64,000 bases of DNA, taken from Fulvia fulva. Taxonomy: Eukaryota; Ascomycota; Dothideomycetes; Mycosphaerellales; Mycosphaerellaceae. The DNA is taken from assembly GCF_020509005.1 (NCBI RefSeq), contig NC_063017.1, positions 1,302,001 through 1,366,000 of the forward strand. The letters run 5' to 3'. The position numbers were made by a program, and so were the translations under genes. The notes below the pieces were generated by a model. That model was not told where the DNA came from. It did no database searches and saw only the letters and a list, made by a program, of their open reading frames with translations. Each line of letters starts with the position of its first letter. The first letter of the stretch is position 1. Positions 25,049 to 35,553 of this stretch are shown one piece after another.

Positions 25049-26256
25049 CATATACTTTAGTAAAGCGAGAACATACTATAATATAAAGGCGGCGGTAAGA
25101 ATCTAAGGCTACGAGACTAAGCTATTAGCGGAGCTACGAGTACTAGGGATCTAGCTCGACCCGAAGCTAAGCTAGAACGTATAGATTAAGAAAGCCTAGA
25201 CTCGAGCGTAAGTTAACGAAGCCTTAATAAAGAGGCTTACGGCGTCTATATAGGGAGTAACATTCGATAAGGCAAGAGTAATATATAAGGCGATCGTTAG
25301 ACTAGCTATGTTATACGGGGCATAGATTTAGGGAATAGGAGGCGTAGGTAAACCGATCCCGAAACGGATAGAGTAACCTCTAAATAGGATATAGATAGGT
25401 AACCTACGTAGAATACTAGGCGTATATAAGATAACGTTAATAAGCACGGTATAAATAGAGACGGGAACACTACTAATTGGCTAATACATCCGGGGAATAA
25501 GAGTTTAATACGCGGTAAAGACGATAGATTACCTAGTATAAACTACGATCTAGGAGGCAAAGAATAAGATAGAAAGCCGCTACCGGACAGGGGCCGGACA
25601 TAGGATAAGCTAAAAAGAGGATGACCTTACTACCTTTACGGCCGTATAGACAAGCACCGAATAGCTAGTACGAAAAGAGGAGGAGCGTAGGAATCGCTAG
25701 GCCGGCGGGAGTAAGGCTAAGACCTAAAGTCTAGCGGAATAGATAGCGAGCTACCTATAGGAGTAGATTAGAAAAGGAAGCCCCCTAAGACAATAGGCCC
25801 GATAGTACTCCGAGCATTCTAGAGACACAATTACTAGCTATATAGGGACCTAATAAGGGCCGAAGCAAGTATAGCGATCCGAATCAGGTCCGAATATATT
25901 AGATTAAGGGCCTACCTATTTAGGAGACGCGTACTAGACATCTAAAGCCTAGCCTACTAGTAAAGCTACCTATCGTAAAACCTAGAATATATACTACTAC
26001 GATGCCCGTAGTAGGCGAGAGGTAGAGGAAATTAGAGGTACTAAGCGGGAAGGAGAGACTATAAGTTAATTATTAGGGATAAAGGTAACATTCGCCGAAT
26101 CTCTCGGTAGATACTATAGTAGGGATACCTCTAGTAGTTTAGCCTTGCTAGCGAGACGAAGGAGTAGATAGATAAGAGGCGGAAGCTAGGGGGGTTATAG
26201 ATAGGGTAGTTATTAGGGTAGGCCTATAATACTAGCGTACCCTTAATAAGGAAAAT
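25049..26256 (+). mobile_element. LINE-2, part 2: C-terminal ORF2, RIP-degraded
   Basis: Continuation of the LINE frame after the Fot1-like insertion. A readable C-terminal stretch (VLGIQLDPKLSWN near 25140, ALIKRLTASI) is typical of the region after the RT in fungal LINEs. It ends where copia-2 has inserted; the remaining 3' UTR and tail are at 31812-31963. Confidence 0.78.
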
Positions 26257-26490
26257 TGTTAAGAATATATAGGCCGTAGGACAAGCATATAGGTATAGGT
26301 ATGTAATATAACTAGATCACGTGACTAGGGTTTACTAGCCTATAGGCTAGTAAACATCCGGATACCTAGTATCTACCTATACTAATACTAGCAATACTAT
26401 ATATAAATATACGCTATCCTATTAGATCCTTCTTTGTCTTTCGTATAATCCGCCGTCTTCTACTACTACGTAACTCGTACCTATTTAATA
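26257..26490 (+). repeat. copia-2 5' LTR
   Basis: 234 bp, from TGTTAAGAATATATAGGCCG to CTATTTAATA. It aligns end to end with 31578-31811 with mostly transition differences. The terminal ATA probably derives from ACA by RIP. Confidence 0.9.
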
Positions 26491-26507
26491 GGTTATAAGC
26501 CCGGGTT
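26491..26507 (+). promoter_or_regulatory. copia-2 primer binding site, initiator tRNA-Met half type
   Basis: GGTTATAAGCCCGGGTT directly follows the LTR. If the A at the third TpA is a RIP-changed G, the first 12 bases are complementary to the GGGCTCATAACC anticodon arm of initiator tRNA-Met. Drosophila copia and yeast Ty5 prime from this half-tRNA. The same sequence stands at the matching place in copia-3 (57442-57458, minus). Confidence 0.65.
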
Positions 26508-27029
26508 AGTAACTCGGTGTTTCACCCTCGAGAAAGTCGTATTAGAGTTATTCCTCTTTAGAACAAAAGGAAGGTAGACTAGAGGCCGTACCCGCCTTAT
26601 ATAGGAAGCTATAGCCGTGCTATAGGTGTATATAAGACGTGAAAGAGCCTAGTAAGGCACTATTAGACTCCGAGGTAGGGAGCCTATACTAATACCTTAG
26701 ACAAGTAGGCGAGCTTACTAAGAAGAGTCGCTCTCCGGACATCGCGTTCGTATCGACTAACTGTTTATTCTAAGAGAGCCGTAGTGTCTTAGAAACCCCC
26801 TCTACTAAGAGAGTTACGCTATAGTGTCTTAGTACTAATACGAGATAGTGTCTTAGAAATACGATCCTTTCCGACCGACTTCCCTCCTCTTCCCGGCGGA
26901 TAGCTATCCTCTCCGCTATTAGCCTCGCGTTCGGTTTATCCCATTTCGATCCGATCGCCTACGACCGAATATATCCTTTTACCTAAGGGTAGCTAACCTA
27001 TCCCTTAACTTATAAAAATAGAGAACGAG

Positions 27030-28140
27030 ACTAGGTTTATAAGAAAGAGAGTAGCACCTATTCTAATAAGAGAGAACTACGAAACATAGTTCAAGCTAAT
27101 AAGAATATACCTAGTATTAAAGCAGGTTGACTAGGTCCTCGAAGACATTATCACGGACATTCCCGCTATAACCCTATCTATAGCGACACCCTCTATATTA
27201 TCGGAGTCATCCCTTCCTTTAGATTAAGCGATAAGGAAGGTATCGTATAGACGGTACAATGTAACGGCTCTATATAAGATGTTTATCTATCTATCGATAG
27301 ATAACTAAGAGATAATATACGAGATCCGGTATACGAAGGAGTTATAGGAATAGGCTAAAGCTAAATATAAGAGAAGACTTCTCGCTACTAGAAGAAGTTT
27401 GCTTTAGCAATATACCAATTTCGTAATAATAGAGGACTAGTCAATAGATGACGCCTAGTAGGAGCTTAGCTTAATTATAAGGAGGGCTATTTCAATCTCG
27501 CCTTAGTTCTAAGACATTAAGACTAAGGACAGAAAGATCTAGTAACTCTTAGCAGCTCTACTAGACTCATTTAGCTCAATTCGCGATATAATTAATACCT
27601 AGGTAAATCTCTTACTATAAGACATTCTTATAATTCTTAGAGAGAAGCAAGAATCAATGATTTATTAAGGGACAGCTATATTTGCTAAGAAGGGTTTCTA
27701 GGGCAAGCTTACGTACTATCTCTACGGTAGTGACTATTTTATAAGCAAGTGCCCACACCTTTCTATAGCTTAGTAGGCTGTTAGGAACAAGGACAAACTA
27801 GCTAGGATTATCTACCCTACTAAGAGACAACCGTTACTACCTCGTAGGAGGTCATTATTACTAAACCTTCGTAACGTCCTTAAGGTAATAATGGACCTTA
27901 CAAAGTAGATAAAGGAGAGCCGTAAGCCAAAGGCCTCCTCTAGTAAGCCTATAAGGGCCTATACGACCTAGGAAGACGTATCAGACTCTAAGATACTATT
28001 AGAAGATAATGATGTTAATAAGGTTGCCTATTCTACTATAGAAGCTAAAGGTAAGTACCCCTCGTCCGAGTGGTTACTTGACTCTTATACATCATTATAT
28101 ATAACTGACTAAGATTCACTATTTAGGACACTAAAGCCTC
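27030..28140 (+). pseudogene. gag: copia-2 gag pseudogene
   Basis: A degenerate Gag. The clearest landmark is a damaged CCHC zinc knuckle near 27710-27760 (YLYGSDYFISKCPHL, with Tyr where Cys or His is expected). RIP stops are present. Limits are approximate. Confidence 0.65.
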
Positions 28141-28149
28141 TTTAAAAGA

Positions 28150-31100
28150 GGAAGTAGATCAAGGTTAGGGGTGGCTATCTACAAGCTATATATATAGGAA
28201 GTGTAGTAATAGGTAGTCCTTCTAGAAAGCAAATTATCTTAGAAAATGTCCTGTTTATTCCTAGCCTTAGAGTTGGTCTTGTTTCGTAGAATTAGTTTAG
28301 CTAATAGTTTGCTATCTAACTACCTAGTTTCACCCTAAAATCCTTGTCTAGTAAACCCGTTATCTAGACTAAACTTTAAGGAGAAGTACCGTTTATCTAC
28401 TCGATCTCGGAAATTCTTAAGCTATAGTATACTAGTATACTCTCTTAAGAACGTAACGGTACCGCTATAGCTAATACTAAGTCCGAAGATTAGTAGGAGC
28501 TATAGTATAGAAGATGTACACACCTTAGTAAGGGACTACTAAGAAACCTTTATAGAGTTACTAATAAGAAAGATCCTATCCCTGTTCCTTCTAAACACCT
28601 AAGTTATAAGGTATGCTCTCTTACTAATATAAGGAAGTTTAAGGGACCTACTATAGAGAGAAAAGGAGAAAGGCTAGCCCTTGTCTCTATTAATATCTAT
28701 AGGCCTTTTTAGGGCGTAGTCTCTAGGCTAGGATATAAATATTAGCTTAAGATTATAGACAACTTCTCTAGGAAGAAGTAGGTAATCCCTTTAAAGGCTA
28801 GGAGCGACGCTCCTATAGCCCTACGTGATTAGAAGGTCTAGATAGAACGGTAGTCAAGGTGCTTTCTATCTACGATCCGTAGTGAAAGTATAAAGGAAAT
28901 TCTCGCCTTACTAAAAGAGTAGGAGAAAGAGTTTAGTACTTAGATAGACACAACTGATGCCTACAACTCTCTTCAAAATTGACCTATAGAAAGGTCAATT
29001 TAAGCCTCTAAGAACATAGTCCGGGCTATACTTAAAGACTCTAGCATACTAGTTAAGTTCTAGCTAGAAGCTTTGTAAGTATAGACTATAATCAGAAACA
29101 GACTGCCTAATAGTCCGATCATTAATAGTATTACTCTTTTACTAGAAGAAGCCTTTACTAGCTAAGTACCGTTAGTCGACCATTTCCGCGTCTAGGGATA
29201 CAAAGCTATAGTCTATATAGACCTAAGAGCCTAACCTTAAGGCTTAAGGAGAGACAAGTTGATAAACCGAGGAAAAGAAGCCGTGTTTATAGGCTACTTA
29301 GAAAATACTACAAAACAATAGCTGTTCTAGGATCCCGACATAAAAGCTATAAAAGTGTATAGTCACGTCGACTAGTTTAAGAATAAGAAGGGGGGAGATA
29401 TAGATCTTGGTATCACCTTTACTAACTAGCCGAGTCGAGCGCTATAGCGTAATCCTATTAGGAGGAAGCCCTTTAGGGCGAAATTTTCCGATAGGGGATT
29501 ATTAGAGACACCGTTACGAAGGCTAGGAGAAAATATTAAGGCGGTTTTAACACTATCGAAGGCCGATAACGGTAGATCTATACAGAACCTACCTAAGTTA
29601 TTAATACTATAGCAACCGCTGTTTATATAACTTCCCCCTCCCCTAAAGGACATTAGGGAACACTAGAAGTTTAGAGACTAGGGTACTCTAATAAAAGAAA
29701 AAGAAGATGTCGTTTAGTTCGACCTATCCGAACACCTAGCGCTACCTTAGGTTATAGGTAACAAGAGGTCAAGGGGGACGGAGATAATAACTCTAAAGAG
29801 TATAAGGCTAAATACTATAAGGCTCTTATTGCCTAGATGTTCTATCTAGACCCTATAATGAGCTTAGTAGAGGAGATTCTAAACGACGTAGAAGAATATA
29901 TATTTGCTACTATTAGGTAGGCTATAGCCTATTAGTAGGAAGTGCCAATTCTAAAGTCCTATAAGGTAGCCGTAGGAGACCCCGAATAGGGATATATATA
30001 GAGAGAGGTAATCGAGAACGAACTTATTGCCTTAGTAAGTAACAATACCTAGGAAGCAGTTATACCGCTAAAAGGTACGAATCTAATTACTTCTAGGTGG
30101 GTCTTTGATATAAAAAGAATGATTAGTAGAGCTATTAAGAAGTTCAAGGCAAGACTAGTTATAAGAGGGTTTCTATAGAAGTATAGGGTTGATTCGAAGA
30201 GACCTTTATACCTACTATTAGACATAATACTCTCCGAGTATTCATAGCAGTAGCGTATAAGAGAGATCTCGAGATGTACCTAGTAGATATAGATAATGCT
30301 TTTACCTAAAGTAGCCTTCTTAAAGACATCTATATAATCCTACCCCTAGGAGTTGAAGCACCTCTAAACATACTGTTTAAGGTCCTACGAAGCCTTTATA
30401 GGCTTAAGCAAGTAGCTAGAGACTAGAACAAGCTCTGTGTTGCGAAGCTAGAGAAGATTAGATTTACCTAGTCCTAGGTAGATCCATACCTACTTATCTA
30501 TACGGATAGAGACCTTATAGTCCTTACCTATATAGATGACATACCTATTACAGCTCCGAAGCTATCAGATGTTTAGTGGTTTAAGGCTGAGCTTGGAAAA
30601 GTGTTTAAGATTAAAGATCTTAGTGAACCTACAAAGATCCTTAGAATAAGGATTATAAGAGACAGGTCCTAAGGCACTTTAAAGCTTGATTAAGGACACT
30701 ATGTCCACGGTAACTTAGCTAATATAAACATGGCTAGAGAGAAGGCTACGCTAACCTACTTACGTATAGAGAGCTACGAGCATTTAGTACCTACGGCACC
30801 TATAGATAAGAGGTATAACAAACAGGATTACTAGAGCTATAATAGTACCTATATATAGCCAATAATAATAACAAGGCTAGACTTAGCATTCCCCCTTAGA
30901 AGAATTAGCTTATATGTTACTAATCCCTCGTAGTAGTATATAAAGGCTTTGAAGAAGCTCTCCCGATACCTACGGTCGTACCTAGACCTAGGTCTTATAT
31001 ATAGAAAGGGAGGGGGCAATCTCTAGGGATACTCGGACTCTAACTACGCTATAGACAAAGTGGATAGAGTCTCAATTCTAGGATACGTGTAGTTCCTTTA

Positions 31101-31560
31101 TAGATCACCTATGTCCTAGATAAGTAGGAAGTAGAAGTCTGTTATAACATTAGTGATAGAGGCTAAGTTCATAGCTATAAACGTAGTCGTAAAGTAGTCA
31201 CAATTTCTTACTACTGTCCTTAGGGAAATGGGGTGCCTAGAACTAGTAGGAAAGAGCTCTTTCTAGCCGAGTATAAGGGTAAGCAAGGGCACTATTAACG
31301 AGCCAAGGCTAGTCAAGCTTATAGGTAATAACTAAGCCGCTTTGACACTTGTTAAAGATGCCTATATATATAAAAGGTCAAAGTATATTGATGTTATATA
31401 TAACTATATTAGATATCTCTAGTAGTAGAAGAAGATTATAGTGGACTACTACTATATAAAGGACATAGCTACTAATAGGTTAACAGTACCCCTTAATAGC
31501 TAGTAGTTCTAAAACTTTGTAAGGTAGCTCTAGCTTACGTAAAGAGATTGTAGGAGACCA
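28150..31560 (+). pseudogene. pol: copia-2 pol pseudogene (PR-IN-RT-RH)
   Basis: The integrase region is recognisable at about 28660-29240 (IIDNFSRKK, then ERSI*ASKNIVRAILKDS). RT runs from about 30080 (R*VFDIKRMI, ARLVIRGF) with the catalytic YIDD intact at 30529-30540. RNase H follows near 31000-31420 (YSDSNYAIDKVDR, then IEAKFIAI and KLIGNN-like copia motifs). Numerous TAG/TAA stops and some frame changes inactivate it. An open frame on the minus strand at 29426-29653 is antisense noise. Confidence 0.82.
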
Positions 31561-31577
31561 TATAGCCTAAGGAGGAG

Positions 31578-31811
31578 TGTTAAGAACATACAGGCCGTAG
31601 GACAAGCATATAGGTGTGGGTGTGTTATGTGACTAGATCACGTGACTAGGGTTTGCTAGCCTATAGGCTAGTAAACATCCGGACACCTAGTATCTACCTA
31701 CACTAATACTAGCGATACTATATATAGATATACGCTATCCTATTAGGTTCTTCTTCGTCTTTCGTATAATCCGCCGTCTTCTACTACTACGTAACTCGTA
31801 CCTGTTTAATA
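31578..31811 (+). repeat. copia-2 3' LTR
   Basis: 234 bp from TGTTAAGAACATACAGGCCG to TGTTTAATA, preceded by GGAGGAG. It retains more CpA/TpG than the 5' LTR. An open frame on the minus strand at 31735-31917 spans its edge and is not a gene. Confidence 0.9.
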
Positions 31812-31963
31812 GAAATCTAAGATAATAACGAGGGGGAAAAGATAGGTGAGAAGGAGGAGGGGTTTTTACTTCCCCTCTATATATACAAAAACAAGATAGT
31901 ATAGCTATATAGGCCAAAGGGCACTATAATAGCTTAATAAAATATCTATCTATCTATCTACTT
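31812..31963 (+). mobile_element. LINE-2, part 3: 3' UTR and ATCT tail
   Basis: The end of the LINE split by copia-2: a 3' UTR similar to 7380-7510, then an (ATCT)n run at 31944-31963. Together with 23050-23931 and 25049-26256 it reconstructs one LINE copy. Confidence 0.75.
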
Positions 31964-33968
31964 AATATATTTAGCGCTAATATAACTAAAGATTTAATAC
32001 TACTAGCGGCTAGAGAGCTTTCGGTGTTTAATAGGGCTCCTACTAGACGTAGCTATACCTTTAGTACCCCTAGTACTATTTATAACTACGAGAACGGTAC
32101 GGTTACTATCCTTGTAAGTAGTTAGCGATACTACGCTATTAGTAGGTTTATTACCGATGTCTATACCCCTACTAATAGTGCTAGTAAAGTATACGTTACG
32201 TATCTTTTTAGTAACCTTCGGTAGTACTAGACCCTCTTTTATACGCTATTAGTAATGATAGGTAACTTAGGTAGTATAACTACCTTAACGAAAGGGATTA
32301 TACTAGTAGAGCGGTATAGGTCTATCAATTTAGTATCGTTATATAATATTGAATTGCTACGTCCGTACTACTAGAGTCTAGCTATTTTTATACGTATATA
32401 AGAGATGACGTTTATATAAAAGCCTAGGTAGTAAGCTATATCTAGTAAGGTAAATAAATGGCCCCTAATTAATATATAAACACGCCCTAACGCTATAATT
32501 AGAAAGGCGGTTATTCTAGCCTAGATTTCTAAGGTAGTAAGGCGCTCTTTAATAAACTCTATACCCTCCTAGTCATAATAATTGATTATATAAGTGTCTA
32601 AACAGTTATAATATACCTAGTAATCCCTAAAGTTAACGCTTAACTTGCTAATTAAGCTAGAAAGAACAGTAAGGCCTATAAAGCCCTTATCGCTTAGTAA
32701 TACCTTCTTTATACTAGTAATAGCCTTGTCACGTTCCTAGTCCTTACGATTGTTACAATTTAATACGCTAAGTAGCCGCTCGCCGTCGTCGCTTAAGTAG
32801 TAGTTAATAAAGTTTTTCTAGTACTTCTTCTACTACTCTAAGCGCTAATCCTTTACTAGGCGCTTATCGGGATCAATTATATTGTATAAGAATAGGCCCT
32901 TATAATAGGTGTCCTTAGGCTCGCCGGTAATGTTCTAGTAGCCGCTTAGCCTATTATTATCCTTATCTTTGTTCTTATTACCGCGGCTACTACTACGACC
33001 CTTATTACCGCGGCTATTACTACGGTTATTACTACTACGGCTACTACTACGGCCACCCTCCTTTTAACTAGTACCTATAGGTACTGTTTTATCCTCTACT
33101 AAGGTTTCTCCGGAGAAGGTTACGAAGACTAATCGACTATACGGTATCGCGTATCTATTCGAGGTAATGCTTAGTAAGCTTTTATAGTAACATTTTATTA
33201 CGCTTCTACTCGTTATATAGAGAAGTACCGTAGGCTAGAGCCTACTTCTACTAAATAGTAAGTAGGAAGTGTCTACTAAGGTCGTCGTACTCGGCGTAGT
33301 TATACTTAAGTATCTTAGTCTATAAAACTAACTAATCTAAGTACTAGTTATTAATTCTACGTACGCTAGCCTTCTAAAGCCTAGATAGCTTAAGCGTAAG
33401 CTACCGCTTATATAGTATATCGTCTAGACTATACTAATCCTTAAGAGCCTAGTATTTCGCTCTAAGGGTGTTCTAGCCGTATATTAGCTCTTACCCTAGC
33501 TCTATTATCGTACGGATAAGGTAGGTAATAAGCTTTAATCGCGTAGTAGTAAAGATGTCGTACATCTATTACCTTCGGTCTACGTCTATTTGTCGTAGCT
33601 TAATAAGGTCTCTTAATATAGGGTCTCCTACCGTATACGCTTATTAGATTTCCTTAAACGTTAAGTAAGTAGGCTCTATTAGCTCGTTACTTAGTTAGTA
33701 AGGATCTATATACTTCTAGACATTTAAAGACTCTATATAGAGCTCTAGCTAACGGTTAAACTTATCCTATTAGTTATAGCTCTTTAGAACTACGGTACCC
33801 TAAGGTAGGGTACCGGTAGTTACCGAGGTCTCGGTAGTAGCTATAACTATAAAATAGGTTATAGGCTAGTAAAAGTTCTACGTAGGTTTACTAGGCCTAA
33901 GGGGTACTACTGTACTAGTTATAGTAGTAGTGCTATAACGATATAAACTCTACTTTAGGGCTTCCTTA
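31964..33968 (-). mobile_element. copia-5, Ty1/copia gag/protease relic, RIP-degraded
   Basis: The minus-strand reading from about 33800 gives a copia-type Gag (LKSYN**DKFNR, then LELYIESLNV*KYIDPY, the NW...W...vW.yiDP pattern of copia Gag). A Ser/Arg/Asn-rich stretch lies near 32990-33060, and a protease-like region near 32400. It is cut at 31964 by the LINE tail. If R1 (33969-34175) is its 5' LTR, this is the LTR-proximal part of a minus-strand element. It is dead through stops. Confidence 0.65.
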
Positions 33969-34175
33969 TATCACGTTAGAAGTGTGGGAAGTTATTATAC
34001 GGGCTTATATAGGGTGTTTCAAAAGCAGGTTGTGTATTGCATGTGTCTATCTAGAATAGACAAGTGTTGCTCTTGAAGAGGCTGCAGGTGACTAATCAGT
34101 CGCCTGATTCTTGGCGTACGTGGCCTCAAGTTTTGTTCATGGGATGTTGCCCATGTGCACGCTCGGATCGCGACA
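33969..34175 (-). repeat. R1, 207-bp LTR-like repeat
   Basis: This repeat matches R3 (38839-39045) end to end, and R2 (34877-35036) over its first ~160 bp. On the minus strand it starts TGTCGCGATCCGAGCG, contains TATATAAGCCCG and ends CGTGATA, so it looks like an LTR, and it abuts a minus-strand copia gag. R1 is almost free of RIP from about 33990 on, while R3 is heavily mutated. No target duplication was found. Confidence 0.65.
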
Positions 34176-34266
34176 AGAGAGCTTTCGTAACGGACTTGAA
34201 AAAGAGCTAGGCTTGTATTTAACAAGCGTACGAGAATTCTTATCGGAGGGTCCTCCCTTACGCCCT

Positions 34267-34582
34267 CTATGCACAGAACCTGAGCCCGTAGGGAATACAC
34301 TCCGGTTGCTGATTTGGTCCATTCCTCTCCGCAGTCGTCAACCGCTTAACAGGGAAGGCATTGGTTTGTACCTGGCCCTGCGAGCACTACATATTTGTTA
34401 GCGACGTGAAACCTCAGTCCTCGCCCGGTACGTACGCAATATGTGTTGAGACCCTTCGCCTCGCAACCACCGTCACCTTCAGCTCCGTAATTGCACCAGC
34501 GGTATTGCCAAACAGGCGGGTGGTGATCATTAGCGAGTACGACCGTAGACATGCAAGCCAAGAGTATGGAGAGGAGATTCAT
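34267..34582 (-). CDS. Small cysteine-rich secreted protein, candidate effector, one intron
   Basis: Two exons on the minus strand: 34582-34436 and 34377-34267, 85 residues in all. The N-terminus is a clear signal peptide (MNLLSILLACMSTVVLA, likely cut after Ala17). The mature part has five Cys, at 30, 40, 49, 76 and 84. The 58-nt intron (34435-34378) begins GTACGT, has GCTAAC about 20 nt before the end and closes CAG, the fungal consensus at all three sites. Splicing is in phase 0 after Cys49. Without splicing, the frame gives a 78-residue protein ending at 34346. Size, secretion signal, Cys content and a location among RIP-killed transposons are typical of fungal effectors; exon 2 motifs such as FPVKR recall small secreted proteins I have seen, but I cannot name a family. 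An odd Cys number leaves one unpaired or used for dimerisation. Function unknown. Confidence 0.7.
34378..34435 (-). other. Predicted spliceosomal intron
   Basis: 58 nt on the minus strand. The donor is GTACGT, the branch-site candidate GCTAAC, and the acceptor GCTCGCAG. The intron itself has no in-frame stop, so retention would read through it and give a different C-terminus, which makes splice evidence decisive for the protein. Confidence 0.7.
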
Positions 34583-34876
34583 TAGAGGTGCGTTGGTGAA
34601 GATCTGATGGGCTGGAAGGTCGTTAGATCTAATGGGCTAGAAAGTCGATCTGTTTAGCTAGATTGTATGTAGGCACGCCGCGTGTCTTATAGGCGTCTTC
34701 GTCCATTAGAGTTACATTTGCAATGTTGTAGTAAGGGCGAGGAGCTAGGGTAGCAAGACCCGGCTATTTCGCATCCCTTCGTCTCTCGTTACTAGCCTTT
34801 ATTTCACTCGACGTTAAGAACTTAAAATGTTAAGGAGAGGCAGAGGCCTGCCTTAAAGGTAAGCGAAGGCACCGCC
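34583..34876 (-). promoter_or_regulatory. Upstream region of the secreted-protein gene
   Basis: There are 294 bp between the start codon and repeat R2. A TATA-like CCTATAAGA lies about 105 bp upstream of the ATG (plus coordinates about 34686-34694). Two 22-bp near-copies, 34601-34622 and 34626-34647, stand 19-65 bp upstream and differ at three G/A positions. No other gene is seen. RIP signal increases towards R2. Confidence 0.4.
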
Positions 34877-35036
34877 TATCACGTTGGAAGTGTAGGAAGT
34901 TATTATACGGGCTTAGAAAGGGTGTTTCAAAAGCAGAGTGTATATTGTATATGTCTATCTAGAATAGACAAGTGTTGCTCTTAAAGAGGCTATAGGTAAC
35001 TAATCAGTCACCTAATTCTTAGCGTACGTAGCTATA
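34877..35036 (-). repeat. R2, truncated LTR-like repeat
   Basis: About 160 bp matching R1 and R3 from their left ends (TATCACGTTGGAAG) to GCGTACGTAG, then diverging into the X sequence. It is moderately RIP-mutated. With R1 it brackets the secreted-protein gene in direct orientation. Confidence 0.65.
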
Positions 35037-35064
35037 AGAACCTTAGCGAGTATAAATCTGAGAT

Positions 35065-35543
35065 GCCACAAGCTTCGCCGCACCCCAGTAATTGCCGCAC
35101 CCTAGCTCGGATTCTCGCGTTCCGACACATGGTGTTGCTGGCTTGTATCAATTGCCACACACGCTCAAAATACACGATATGTAGCTCAAATTGCTCAGAA
35201 TAGCATCGCGAATACAGAATTTGAGAGTCTGTGGGCACTATAGTGGGCTCCATGGTGTGTTGTTGTATGTGGTGAGGTGGTGAGAAAGCAAGAAACGCGT
35301 GAATCTCGACACGGGCGCATGAAGCTTTGGTGGGGCTCTCACCAAAATCCCATGCCGAAGCGTCAACACCAACCTCTCGGCAACACAACGTGTTTTTACG
35401 CGATATGAGTATGCAGAATGTGGAAACAGATAGCTGCAAACACATTAGGAAAAGAATCAAGTTGATATGAGCAATATTGGTGGTGTTGATAATAAAAAGT
35501 CACTGGGGTGCGGCGATTGCTGGGGTGCGGCGAAGCTTGTGGC
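35065..35543. mobile_element. 479-bp TIR element (MITE-like), not RIP-mutated
   Basis: The ends are inverted copies (GCCACAAGCTTCGCCGCACC on the left, its complement on the right) over roughly 38 bp. Perfect 9-bp direct repeats ATCTGAGAT (35056-35064 and 35544-35552) flank it. The terminal repeat contains a tandem of GCCGCACCCCAG-like units. A 142-codon open frame on the minus strand (35032-35460) shows no recognisable motif and overlaps the terminus, so I do not call it a gene. 9-bp duplications are typical of Mutator-like elements; the short length implies it is non-autonomous. Confidence 0.8.
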
Positions 35544-35553
35544 ATCTGAGATA

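Larger units (their letters stand above)
26257..31811 (+). mobile_element. copia-2, complete Ty1/copia element, RIP-inactivated
   Basis: 5,555 bp with 234-bp LTRs (26257-26490 and 31578-31811) and target duplication AAAAT/GAAAT (26252-26256, 31812-31816; one G/A difference). Just after the 5' LTR, GGTTATAAGCCC (26491-26502) matches the complement of the anticodon-arm half of fungal initiator tRNA-Met apart from one G-to-A. A purine tract GGAGGAG (31571-31577) precedes the 3' LTR. The internal order is gag, integrase, RT, RNase H, which is copia order. It is inserted in LINE-2. Confidence 0.92.

Noticed and set aside
31944..31963. ATCT microsatellites (also 21920-21940 and near 39343-39355) as independent simple repeats or CRISPR-like arrays
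   Set aside because: Each closes a LINE 3' end, so they are retrotransposition tails.
34111..34401. 96-codon plus-strand frame and overlapping minus frames (34019-34300, 34137-34322) around the secreted-protein gene
   Set aside because: They cross the R1 repeat edge, lack signals or domains and conflict with the spliced minus-strand model, which has better evidence.
35032..35460. 142-codon minus-strand frame in the 479-bp TIR element
   Set aside because: It runs across the element terminus and its target duplication, and shows no domain; an element-encoded protein would not start or end there.
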